Assembly (NCBI GenBank): GCA_041658705.1
Contig: JBAZZT010000003.1
Location: 68,326-132,325, forward strand
DNA from: CAIKNB01 sp041658705
GTDB lineage: Bacteria; Patescibacteriota; Patescibacteriia; 2-12-FULL-60-25
Length of the DNA stretch: 64,000 nt
Direction: 5' to 3'
The notes beneath the pieces are model-generated. The model had not been told where the DNA came from. It saw only the letters and a list, made by a program, of their open reading frames with translations, and did not search any database. The position numbers and the translations under genes are program-made. Shown here one piece after another: positions 34,515 through 41,723 of this stretch (positions are counted from its first letter, which is position 1; each line of letters opens with the position of its first letter).

Positions 34515-35534
34515 ATGCCCGCCAACCCCTTCGAATCCGCCCCGAATCTCACCGCCTCCCACATCCGTCGGCAGGATTTGCCGACTCACGTTAGGAAGCA
34601 CGCTGACAACCTGGCGACGCAGATAAAAGCCATTTACGCCAAATACGGAGCCAAGAACTTCGAAGAGCTTAAAGAGAACAAGAAGTTATCTGCTCAAGAT
34701 GCACGTAAAGTCGCGGATCTGTTCAAAGCCTTCCAGAAAGCTGTCGAGAAGAATGAAATCGAATCGGTCAGCCCGCAGGAAGCAATCGAGATCCTAGGTC
34801 GCGAGAACGTCCACGGCATCGAAGACGTCGAAGCCATGCTAGGACAAGGTTTCGTCGATATCTCCAAAGTCCCACCAATCCCATACACACCAGACGATCT
34901 TGAGAAATCCAAAGAAATCAAAGAGAAGACCGGCGTCGAAGAGATGCTTGTCCTCTTCGTGGCGGACAAAGACGGCAAGCCGCTCACCGGGGAACGCATG
35001 AACGAATTGATCCAAGCTGAATACGATAAATTCGTCTTAGGCAAATTTCTGCTCGACACCGATTGGTACAAGAACGAGGACTTCTTCACGAAGTTCGGCT
35101 TGAACTACGAATGGAAGCTCATCACCAAACAGACCATCCCCGGTTCGAAAGACAAATGCCATCATCACAAACTCGGAGATGCTTACACCCATCAAGACAC
35201 CCAAGAATTCGCCATCGAGGAATACGCCAAGAAGCTAGATATCCCTCATGACAGCTTGTATCGCCCTGAACCGTTCCAGATGCTCTATGCCACTGCCCTT
35301 CACTTGATCGCGACCGAGCGTCTCAACGGCAAAGGCAAGGGTGAACGTATCCTCGCAAACGAATATCACTGGTCTGATGTCCGCTCCTCGGATGGGATCT
35401 CTGTGAATGTAGGTCATGCCGCTTCGGGTGGCGCGGGTGTGTTCGGGAATGCGCGTGACCGCTGGCTTGGCGACCTGGGGGTTTGTGTTTCGCGTGAGCC
35501 TTCATCCTCTAGAGCCTTGAATCGACGGACTTGA
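34515..35534 (+). CDS. NPFE-family protein, copy 2, with lectin-like variable C-terminus
   Basis: 339 residues. Very similar to the gene at 6247 through about residue 292 (shared NPFESAP start, shared His cluster region with HHHK, shared HLIATER and GKGKGER). After YHWSD the two diverge sharply at scattered positions while keeping a scaffold (VGHA, SGGA, GDLGVC, SREPSS). Against copy 1, at least a dozen codons change in 30, often at first or second positions, while flanking codons differ mainly at silent sites. The upstream promoter is different from that of copies 1 and 3. It interrupts the polysaccharide locus between a GT4 and a methyltransferase. Function unknown. Confidence 0.7.
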   Translation: MPANPFESAPNLTASHIRRQDLPTHVRKHADNLATQIKAIYAKYGAKNFEELKENKKLSAQDARKVADLFKAFQKAVEKNEIESVSPQEAIEILGRENVHGIEDVEAMLGQGFVDISKVPPIPYTPDDLEKSKEIKEKTGVEEMLVLFVADKDGKPLTGERMNELIQAEYDKFVLGKFLLDTDWYKNEDFFTKFGLNYEWKLITKQTIPGSKDKCHHHKLGDAYTHQDTQEFAIEEYAKKLDIPHDSLYRPEPFQMLYATALHLIATERLNGKGKGERILANEYHWSDVRSSDGISVNVGHAASGGAGVFGNARDRWLGDLGVCVSREPSSSRALNRRT

Positions 35535-35587
35535 ACAATTAATGTTATTATAACCGCCTAAAATAATTCGTATTTATTTCGCAGAGT

Positions 35588-36397
35588 ATGAAAGTCATTG
35601 GTGCCATCGGACATAAAAATTACACTTCGGAGACCAACCTGCTGAAGCGCAGAGCGTTCGCCGATTATTCGCGGCCTAAGATCGATTTGAACACCGAGCT
35701 CATCAAGCGGCTCAAGCTCAAGGGCAAGGAAAAAATCTTGGACGTGGGTTGCGGCAATGGGTCGTTGCTGCGCGATATCCGGACGAAAAAAAAACATGTC
35801 GGCGAACTTTTTGGCGTGGAAATCGCGGAAGGTATCCTGAAACCCGGCATCCAAGCTGACCGCAAGCAAAAAACCAAGATCAAATATGCGCAGGGCGATG
35901 CGCGCAAATTGCATTTTCCGGACGATACTTTCGATATCGTCATCCTGAAGCACGTCTTGCACAACATCCCGGACCACAAGAACGCGATCAAAGAATGTCG
36001 CCGGGTGCTGAAAACCGGCGGCAGGCTGGCTATCGTGTTGACCGGCAAAAAAACCCGGATGGTGCAAAGGGCGCTGCGGCCGAAGATCGCCAAGCTGCTA
36101 GGCATCAACTTTTTCATCGATCCCGAGAAGTACGTGAATTTGGAGAACATAAAATCCCAAATGGGCAAGAAGTGGAAAGACCTGCGCATCACGTCGCTCA
36201 AGAGCACGATGAAGCTCAAGAGCTCACAACCTTACGTTGATTACATCGACGCCGGACGATCTTTTTGGGGAAATATCAGCGACAAAAAATGGCAAGAAGC
36301 AATGGACTTGGTGAGACGTTATTTGGACTTGATTATCAAACGTAAAAAAGTCATCCACGACATGACGACGTACGGAATCGTGGTGGCGAAGAAGTAG
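35588..36397 (+). CDS. Class I SAM-dependent methyltransferase
   Basis: 269 residues. ILDVGCGNGSLLRDI near 50 (motif I), then ARKLHFPDDTFDIVILKHVLHNI near 108 and LKTGGRLAIVL; a UbiE/methyltransf_11-type fold. The C-terminal 100 residues are basic. AT-richer and more Lys-rich than the polysaccharide methyltransferases, with no coupled neighbour, so its link to the glycan locus is uncertain. A 46-base perfect palindrome follows 21 bases after its stop. Confidence 0.75.
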   Translation: MKVIGAIGHKNYTSETNLLKRRAFADYSRPKIDLNTELIKRLKLKGKEKILDVGCGNGSLLRDIRTKKKHVGELFGVEIAEGILKPGIQADRKQKTKIKYAQGDARKLHFPDDTFDIVILKHVLHNIPDHKNAIKECRRVLKTGGRLAIVLTGKKTRMVQRALRPKIAKLLGINFFIDPEKYVNLENIKSQMGKKWKDLRITSLKSTMKLKSSQPYVDYIDAGRSFWGNISDKKWQEAMDLVRRYLDLIIKRKKVIHDMTTYGIVVAKK

Positions 36398-36418
36398 GGC
36401 GTAACAAATTTAGAAAAA

Positions 36419-36464
36419 GTGCATTTCCTAAAAACCCGCGGCCGCGGGTTTTTAGGAAATGCAC
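36419..36464. repeat. Perfect 46-base palindrome between converging genes
   Basis: Two 23-base halves are exact reverse complements (GTGCATTTCC...GGAAATGCAC with centre CCGCGGCCGCGG). Placed between converging genes, it can act as a bidirectional terminator (A/T tracts lie in the arms). The right half, TTTAGGAAATGCACACTTA, recurs at 39232-39250. Confidence 0.85.
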
Positions 36465-36500
36465 ACTTAAGTTCACTTAAGTTCACTTAAGTTCAACTTA
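36463..36500. repeat. Short tandem repeat of ACTTAAGTTC
   Basis: About three and a half copies of a 10-base unit between the palindrome and the end of the hydrolase gene; the unit is itself nearly palindromic (CTTAAG). Confidence 0.75.
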
Positions 36501-37394
36501 AATTCCGCGGCGCTTGAGCCAATCGAGATAGATTTTTGCGATGCGCTCGTTGCCGCGGGCGAGCATGCCGAGATGCGAGAAGTCGCGGAGGAATTTGAAA
36601 GTGGCGTCTTTTTGCGTCTGGCGGATCCAAGCGGCGAAGATTTTTTCTTTCTCCGGCGCATGTCCCGTGTCGCGCAGGCCGTTGACCAAAAGCACGGGCG
36701 GGATGTTGCGCGGACGTTTGATGGTCAGCGATGGCCATTCACGTTTGACCCGTGGATCTTTGGACTGGATGGCGGCCATGCGCGGCGCATACGGCATGAC
36801 GTATCTTTTTTTGTAGACGGCTTTCCACTTATCCGCGAGAAAAGGCGAATCCCAAAGTTTGTCCAAAGCTTGATTCGAAATCACGTATGGTTTCGTCAGG
36901 TCGAGTTTAGGTGCGTTGGATTTGGGTTTGAAAAAATTCAGCGGTCCGGTGGCGGCATAGCCCAAGATAGCCGCAGTGCGCCGCGGCAAGATATCGGCGG
37001 CGAGTTTGAAGGCTTGCGGGCCGCCCATGCTCCAACCGAAAAAAACGATCTTGCGTGTCGACGGTATTTCGCAGGCGACCACCTTCGCGATCAAGGTCAT
37101 ATTCTTGCTTTGCGTCAGACGACATAGCGCGGCGTCGCTGCACGGAAACTCGCGTGAGGCGCAGGCCCAATCCAGGGTCACGACCTCGCGTCCCTGCGCG
37201 GCGAAAATCGGCGCCCAACCCGGACGGCCGTCGGGTGTCTCTGCCCAAACCCTTGAAGCATGTCCGCCGCCGTGGATAAAAACCACGACCGCGGATGGCG
37301 TCGGCCGGACGGGGAAATAATGCTTATAGGCCATGACGTAAGGCTTTACGCCCACGCTGCCTTGTTTGACGATATAAGCTCCTGGTTTGCGCAT
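36498..37394 (-). CDS. Alpha/beta hydrolase
   Basis: 298 residues. FIHGGGH near 38-45 is the oxyanion loop and GWSMGG near 122-127 the nucleophile elbow (Ser). A late Asp (GLRDTGHAPEKE near 240) and His (DFSHLGML near 270) complete a plausible triad. Family: serine hydrolases such as lysophospholipase/esterase types. No signal peptide. The ATG at 37394 is seven bases from TGA-TACCGT on the minus strand, a leaderless-type promoter. It diverges from the radical SAM gene; the stop overlaps the ACTTAAGTTC repeats. Confidence 0.8.
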   Translation of the reverse strand: MRKPGAYIVKQGSVGVKPYVMAYKHYFPVRPTPSAVVVFIHGGGHASRVWAETPDGRPGWAPIFAAQGREVVTLDWACASREFPCSDAALCRLTQSKNMTLIAKVVACEIPSTRKIVFFGWSMGGPQAFKLAADILPRRTAAILGYAATGPLNFFKPKSNAPKLDLTKPYVISNQALDKLWDSPFLADKWKAVYKKRYVMPYAPRMAAIQSKDPRVKREWPSLTIKRPRNIPPVLLVNGLRDTGHAPEKEKIFAAWIRQTQKDATFKFLRDFSHLGMLARGNERIAKIYLDWLKRRGI

Positions 37395-37401
37395 AAACGC
37401 T

Positions 37402-37410
37402 ACGGTATCA
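37402..37410 (-). promoter_or_regulatory. Extended -10 of the hydrolase gene
   Basis: Minus strand TGA-TACCGT (37410-37402), seven bases before ATG 37394. Confidence 0.5.
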
Positions 37411-37413
37411 CGT

Positions 37414-37465
37414 TTGACAATTTTAGTATTTTGAGGTAATTATTACCAGTTCTTTTCCAAGGGAG
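37414..37465 (+). promoter_or_regulatory. Promoter and Shine-Dalgarno of the radical SAM gene
   Basis: TTGACA at 37414-37419, a 17-base spacer, -10 region TAATTATTAC from 37437, then AGGGAG (37460-37465) four bases before ATG 37470. One of the few genes with a clear ribosome-binding site. Confidence 0.6.
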
Positions 37466-37469
37466 CTAG

Positions 37470-39029
37470 ATGATGAAAGTTCTGCTGCTGTATCCCAATA
37501 TCCAATCGGAGCAGATGCCGCCGACTTCGATCGCCATCTTTTCGGCGATCCTCAAGCAAGAAGGATTCGAAGGCGCGCTTTTCGACTCCACCGACTACGA
37601 TGTCGAGACCGAGTTCGTGGACGCCGACGGCGCGCGCCGCAAGCTGGTTTCCGCCGAGCGCACCAAGATGGCCAACCTGAACGTGCGGCCGTTCCCCATG
37701 CTGGAACGCGAGCGCAAGACGACGAGCGCCTACGACGATTTCCGTCGGTTGGCCGAGGCCTTCAATCCCGACCTCATCGCCGTGACGGCCACCGAGAACA
37801 TGTTCCCGATGACCATCAACCTGCTGCAGCACGTGGACGATCTGGACACCCCGGTCGTCTTGGGCGGCGTCTTCGCGACGTTCGCGCCCGAACTCGCGCT
37901 GCGCTGGAAAGAGATTGACATGCTGTGCGTGGGCGAGGGCGAGGACGTGTTCCGCGAGCTGTGCCGGCGCCTGAGCCGCGGGCAAGACTACGCGGACATC
38001 CCCGGCCTGTGGGTGCGCGACAAGCAGGGCGCAATCGTGCGCAACGGCATCGCGCCACTCACCGACAAAAACGCGAATCCGCTGCCCGACTTCTCGATCT
38101 TCCCCGACGGCCGCTTCTATCGGCCCATGGCCGGCAAGATCTGGCGCATCTTCCCCATCGAGACGCATCGAGGCTGTCCGTTCACCTGCTCTTATTGCAA
38201 CTCGCCGGCGCAAAGCCGCTTGTACAAGTCGGCGGGACAGCGTTTCTTCGGCAAGAAGACGCTTGACAAGGTGCGCGAGGAGATCGTGTGGTGCCGCGAC
38301 GTCTGGAAGGCGGAGTACTTCTTCTTCTGGGCCGACACTTTCTTTTCGTGGACGGACAAGGAGCTCGCGGCATTCTGCGAGATGTACAGCGAATTCAAGT
38401 TGCCGTTTTGGTGTCAGTCGCGGCCCGAGACGGTGACCGAACAGCGCATCCAGCTGCTCAAGGACGCGGGCGTCAATCGCATGGGCTTCGGCATCGAGCA
38501 CGGCAACGAGGCGTTCCGGCGCGAGATCGTGAAGCGCGACTATCGCAACGAAGCCGTGGTCAAGCGCATGAAGATCCTGGGCGCGCTGGGCGTGGAGTTC
38601 TCGGTCAATAACATGATCGGGTTCCCCGACGAGACGCGCGAACTCGCTTTCGACACCATCCGGCTCAATCGGCAAGTCGCAAGCGACACTATGTCGTGTT
38701 CCATCTTCGTGCCGTTCCATGGCACGGGGTTGCGCGAGATGGCGGTCGAAAGGGGATACCTGCATCCCGACACCATCTGCCCTACCAACAGCGACGACTC
38801 GGTGCTGCACATGCCTCCGCCCTACATGAGCGGCGAAGACATGAAGCGCCTGCGCAGGTGCTTCGTGATGTACTGCAAGTTCCCCGAGGAGCGCTGGCCG
38901 GAGATCCGTGAAGCCGAGGAGTTCACGCCTCAAGGCGACGCCAAGTGGCATGAGCTGCGCAAGGAGTTCGAAGCTACGTTCTTCGCTCCACCCGAGACGG
39001 ACATCGAAAAGGTTAACGCCGTCTCGTGA
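37470..39029 (+). CDS. B12-binding radical SAM enzyme
   Basis: 519 residues. The N-terminal 170 residues are a cobalamin-binding Rossmann domain (LLLYPNIQSEQMPPTSIAIFSAIL; LLGGVFATF-like VVLGGVFATFAPELAL near 127). The radical SAM core carries C-x3-C-x2-C as CPFTCSYC near 236, which binds the 4Fe-4S cluster, then WADTFFSW, GFGIEHGNEAFRREI and SVNNMIGFPDET, the SAM-binding and Gly-rich strands. Similar proteins methylate unactivated carbons or modify hopanoids, phosphonates or sugars; the substrate here is unknown. Codons are markedly GC-rich, and the gene has a Shine-Dalgarno and a perfect terminator, like the genes at 1805 and 61143, which suggests acquisition from outside. Confidence 0.87.
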   Translation: MMKVLLLYPNIQSEQMPPTSIAIFSAILKQEGFEGALFDSTDYDVETEFVDADGARRKLVSAERTKMANLNVRPFPMLERERKTTSAYDDFRRLAEAFNPDLIAVTATENMFPMTINLLQHVDDLDTPVVLGGVFATFAPELALRWKEIDMLCVGEGEDVFRELCRRLSRGQDYADIPGLWVRDKQGAIVRNGIAPLTDKNANPLPDFSIFPDGRFYRPMAGKIWRIFPIETHRGCPFTCSYCNSPAQSRLYKSAGQRFFGKKTLDKVREEIVWCRDVWKAEYFFFWADTFFSWTDKELAAFCEMYSEFKLPFWCQSRPETVTEQRIQLLKDAGVNRMGFGIEHGNEAFRREIVKRDYRNEAVVKRMKILGALGVEFSVNNMIGFPDETRELAFDTIRLNRQVASDTMSCSIFVPFHGTGLREMAVERGYLHPDTICPTNSDDSVLHMPPPYMSGEDMKRLRRCFVMYCKFPEERWPEIREAEEFTPQGDAKWHELRKEFEATFFAPPETDIEKVNAVS

Positions 39030-39035
39030 CCGCTT

Positions 39036-39069
39036 GCCCCGCGAATTAATTTTCGCGGGGCGATTTTTT
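39036..39069 (+). terminator. Rho-independent terminator after the radical SAM gene
   Basis: A perfect 10-base stem GCCCCGCGAA / TTCGCGGGGC (39036-39045 with 39052-39061), a 6-base loop and a run of six T. Confidence 0.92.
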
Positions 39070-39081
39070 ATAGCTAGCTTG

Positions 39082-39106
39082 TAGACGGTAGACGGTAGAC
39101 GGTAGC
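39082..39106. repeat. GTAGACGGTAGACG word repeat
   Basis: Three tandem copies of GTAGACG-type units. A single reverse-complement copy is present near 22829-22841. Apparently one arm without its partner. Confidence 0.65.
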
Positions 39107-39126
39107 CAGAAAATATAAAAACAAAT

Positions 39127-39210
39127 GTCATCCTCGAGCGAAGCGAAGGATCTTCCTATACCTTAAGGAATCTGAAGATTCTTCGGCCGTCAGACGGCCT
39201 CAAGAATGAC
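39127..39210. repeat. REP-like palindromic element, same subfamily as 6072-6174
   Basis: GTCATCCTCGAGCGAAGCGAAGG at the left, GGCCGTCAGACGGCC near the right, inverted AAGGATCTTC / GAAGATTCTT inside, ending CAAGAATGAC. Confidence 0.8.
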
Positions 39211-39231
39211 ACTCTCTTATTTTGTCCACCG

Positions 39232-39418
39232 TTTTAGGAAATGCACACTTACTGACCCCGCCTAGCCCTAAAGCCTGAAATATGTTAGGTTTTAGGCAGA
39301 CATCGCTATGCCCCGTTAGAAGTCCAGCGCATTGCGCGGATAATCAAACTGATTAATGGATTCCGGCTTCGCCTCACTCATCAATAATTCAACTTTTTCT
39401 CCAGACTTTTAACGGGGT
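39232..39418. other. Spacer with GGAAATGCACACTTA word and an inverted CCCCGTTA pair around a mini-ORF
   Basis: 39232-39250 repeats the right half of the palindrome at 36419. CCCCGTTAGAAGTC (about 39312) and GACTTTTAACGGGG (about 39404) are inverted with one mismatch pair. Between them, the minus strand encodes a 21-codon frame, MSEAKPESIN...NALDF, with GGAGA before its ATG and its stop codon inside the right-hand arm of the inverted pair. It looks like the tail of a longer gene or a repeat-borne peptide; I do not call it a gene. Confidence 0.45.
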
Positions 39419-40510
39419 ATGCAGCGTTTTTTATTGCTGGTCGGCGCGCGACCGAATTTCATCAAGATCGCGCCGATTTATAAAGCTCTCAAAGACCGGA
39501 GAGCTGAACTCAAACTCGTGCACACGGGCCAGCATTATGATTCTGCCATGTCAGAGATTTTTTTTCGTGAATTAGGCATCCCGGATCCGGATTTCAATTT
39601 GAACGTCGGTTCGGGCGAGCGACAAGAGATGACCAAAAAAATCGTGGACGGCCTGTTGCCCATCTTGCGCTCCGGAAATTTTGATTGTCTCGTGACCGTG
39701 GGCGACGTGACTTCGACCGCCGCCGGAGCCATGGCTGGGATTGTGGCCGGCGTGCCGGTCGTGCATGTGGAAGCAGGCCTGCGCAGTTTCAATTGGCGTA
39801 TGCCGGAGGAATTGAACCGTATGATTGCCGATCATTATTCCAAGCTGCTCTTCGTGTCCGAACCGTCGGGGCTCAAGCATCTGGCGGATGAGAAGGTCAT
39901 GGGGCAAGTGCATTATGTCGGCAACGTGATGATCGACACGCTGCGCCGCATGGAAAAATTGGCTGACGAGACGGATATCTTGTCCAAGTTGAAGCTCGAA
40001 GCGCGCAAATACGGAGTCGTGACCTTACACCGTCCGGAGAACGTGGATGACCCAGCTGTCTTGCCGCAGTTATGGGGGTCGCTTGAGCAAGCCGCGCAGA
40101 AAATTCCGCTCGTTTTTCCCGTGCATCCGCGCACCACGGCCAAGCTCGCGGCGCTTGGGCTCAAGGGTTCCGCCGACTTCAAGCTCATCGAGCCGATCGG
40201 TTACATCGACATGCTGGCGTTGGAAAAAAATGCGGCTTGCATCCTGACTGATTCCGGAGGTTTGCAGGAAGAGGCCACGGCTTTAGGCGTGCCGTGTCTG
40301 ACCCTGCGCACCGAGACCGAACGGCCATCGACCGTCACGCATGGCACGAATGAAATCGTGGGCCACGACCGCGCCGCGCTTTTGGCTGCGCTGGATAAGA
40401 TCCTGGCCGGTAATTGGAAAGCCGCGCAGCTGCCGGAACTGTGGGACGGCCATGCCGCCGAACGCATCGCGGAAATCTTGATCAGTGAAGATGTGAAAAA
40501 TAGTCCCTGA
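39419..40510 (+). CDS. wecB: UDP-N-acetylglucosamine 2-epimerase, non-hydrolysing type
   Basis: 363 residues, normal for WecB/MnaA. GARPNFIKIAPIYKAL at the start, HTGQHYDSAMSEIFFRELGIPDPDFNL near 38, HRPENVDDP near 202 and LTDSGGLQEEATALGVPCLTLRTETERP near 277 are family signatures, including the UDP-binding and catalytic Asp/Glu/His positions. It interconverts UDP-GlcNAc and UDP-ManNAc. The product could feed the UDP-sugar dehydrogenase at 56530 (to UDP-ManNAc-uronate) or the NeuB-type enzyme at 62857. The stop TGA falls in a CCCTGAAC word of a small palindromic element reaching to the next ATG. Confidence 0.88.
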   Translation: MQRFLLLVGARPNFIKIAPIYKALKDRRAELKLVHTGQHYDSAMSEIFFRELGIPDPDFNLNVGSGERQEMTKKIVDGLLPILRSGNFDCLVTVGDVTSTAAGAMAGIVAGVPVVHVEAGLRSFNWRMPEELNRMIADHYSKLLFVSEPSGLKHLADEKVMGQVHYVGNVMIDTLRRMEKLADETDILSKLKLEARKYGVVTLHRPENVDDPAVLPQLWGSLEQAAQKIPLVFPVHPRTTAKLAALGLKGSADFKLIEPIGYIDMLALEKNAACILTDSGGLQEEATALGVPCLTLRTETERPSTVTHGTNEIVGHDRAALLAALDKILAGNWKAAQLPELWDGHAAERIAEILISEDVKNSP

Positions 40511-40551
40511 ACTTGCTGCGCCACATTTTTTGTGGTCGAAGGACTACCCTT
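40501..40551. repeat. Small palindromic element overlapping the wecB stop
   Basis: AGTCCCTGAACTTG at the left and GTCGAAGGACTACCCTT at the right form an imperfect hairpin. The closest relative in the window is inside the truncated NPFE gene at 63955-63984, which has CCCTGAACCTG, GTCGAAGG and CTACCTTA in the same order. Confidence 0.6.
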
Positions 40552-41577
40552 ATGGAGAAACAGAAACTTTTGTTCATCACGCCGAAAATCAACATCAAGG
40601 ATGACGATTTCGCTTTCACTAGCCTGTGGGCAAAAGCTTTTGCCGAAGCGGGTTTTGAGGTGCAAGTCATCTGCATGCAAAAAGGCGAGAACACGCTCGA
40701 CCTGCCGGTCTATTCTTTGGGCAAGGAAGAAGGTCTGCCGCGCTGGCGTTCGGTGCTGCGGTTCCAAAAATTGATCATGACGCTGGATTACGACCGCGTC
40801 TTCGTGCACATGAGCGCGCGCTGGCTCGGCGCCGGATGCTGGTGGTGGTGGCTCAAACGCATCCCGACTTATCTTTGGTTCACGCATTACACCCAACCCG
40901 TTTCGCTCAAGCTCGGCGGACGTATGGTCAAAAGATTTTTTTGCGCCATGCAAGGCAGCTTGCCGCATTACGATAACGACCCGCGCAAGACCGTGACGGG
41001 ACACGGCATCGACACCGCGTTTTGGGACGTGCCGGAAGCGCTGGAAAGCGAGCGCGAACCCGCGAATCATCTTTTGGCTGTGCATCGCATCTCGCGTTCC
41101 AAGCGCCTGGATTTGGTGCTGCGCGCGCTCGAACTCTTGCCGGCGGAATATACCTTGACCCATTACGGTCGGCCGCAGGATCCCGGTGACGATGTGCAAT
41201 ATGAGCAAGAGATGAAACGGCTCATCGAATCGCCCAAACTCGCGGGACGCGTCAAGTTCATGGGTTCGGTGCCCATGCCCGAGTTGCGCAAAGTCTATCC
41301 GCGTTTTCGCGTGATGGTGAACATGGTGCCCAAGACGATAGACAAGAGCGTGCTCGAAGGCATGTATTGCGGACTCACGCCGGTCATGGCGCGCGATCAA
41401 GCCGCGGCCATCGGTTATCCCACGGCGCCCGCGGACGAGACGCCGGAAAAAGTCGCGGAATATATCCGCGGCATGACTTTGAACCCGCGCGAAGAACTGC
41501 GTCGCATGGTCATGGATAAACATAGTTTGAAGAGTTTGGTAGAAAAGATGGCGGTGTATATACGAGCGGGGAAATAG
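40552..41577 (+). CDS. Glycosyltransferase (GT-B, GT4-like)
   Basis: 341 residues from ATG 40552. The N-terminal half is divergent (KLLFITPKINIKDDDFAFTSLWAKAF) with an unusual WWWW run near 99. The C-terminal half has LLAVHRISRSKRLDLVLRALELL near 180 and MVPKTIDKSVLEGMYCGLTPVMARD near 262, which matches the donor-binding E-containing motif of GT4 enzymes (KSVLEGM in place of the usual E-x7-E). Substrate unknown. It follows wecB after a 41-base palindromic element. Confidence 0.7.
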   Translation: MEKQKLLFITPKINIKDDDFAFTSLWAKAFAEAGFEVQVICMQKGENTLDLPVYSLGKEEGLPRWRSVLRFQKLIMTLDYDRVFVHMSARWLGAGCWWWWLKRIPTYLWFTHYTQPVSLKLGGRMVKRFFCAMQGSLPHYDNDPRKTVTGHGIDTAFWDVPEALESEREPANHLLAVHRISRSKRLDLVLRALELLPAEYTLTHYGRPQDPGDDVQYEQEMKRLIESPKLAGRVKFMGSVPMPELRKVYPRFRVMVNMVPKTIDKSVLEGMYCGLTPVMARDQAAAIGYPTAPADETPEKVAEYIRGMTLNPREELRRMVMDKHSLKSLVEKMAVYIRAGK

Positions 41578-41580
41578 AAC

Positions 41581-41719
41581 GAGTAACTAGCAACAAGCAA
41601 CTAGCAACAAGTAACTAGCAACTAGCGACCAAACAAGTCAAAAGCATGAAAAAGGCGCAACTCGTTCAGCATGACATTTCACCTGACTTTAAGTTTTAAA
41701 CTTTAAACTTTGAACTTTC
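41581..41719. repeat. Two word repeats: AACTAGCAACAAGC and TTTAAACTTTAAACTTTGAA
   Basis: The first (41581-41630) is a set of imperfect tandem AACTAGCAAC words beginning three bases after the stop of the glycosyltransferase. The second (about 41690-41719) matches the words at 9325-9354 and contains TAAACT (41704-41709) upstream of the AsnB start. Confidence 0.65.
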
Positions 41720-41723
41720 TCCC

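Noticed and set aside
37443..39131. Minus-strand open frame of about 560 codons opposite the radical SAM gene
   Set aside because: A shadow of GC-rich codons; the plus-strand protein has clear radical SAM and B12 motifs and the opposite frame runs through its terminator.
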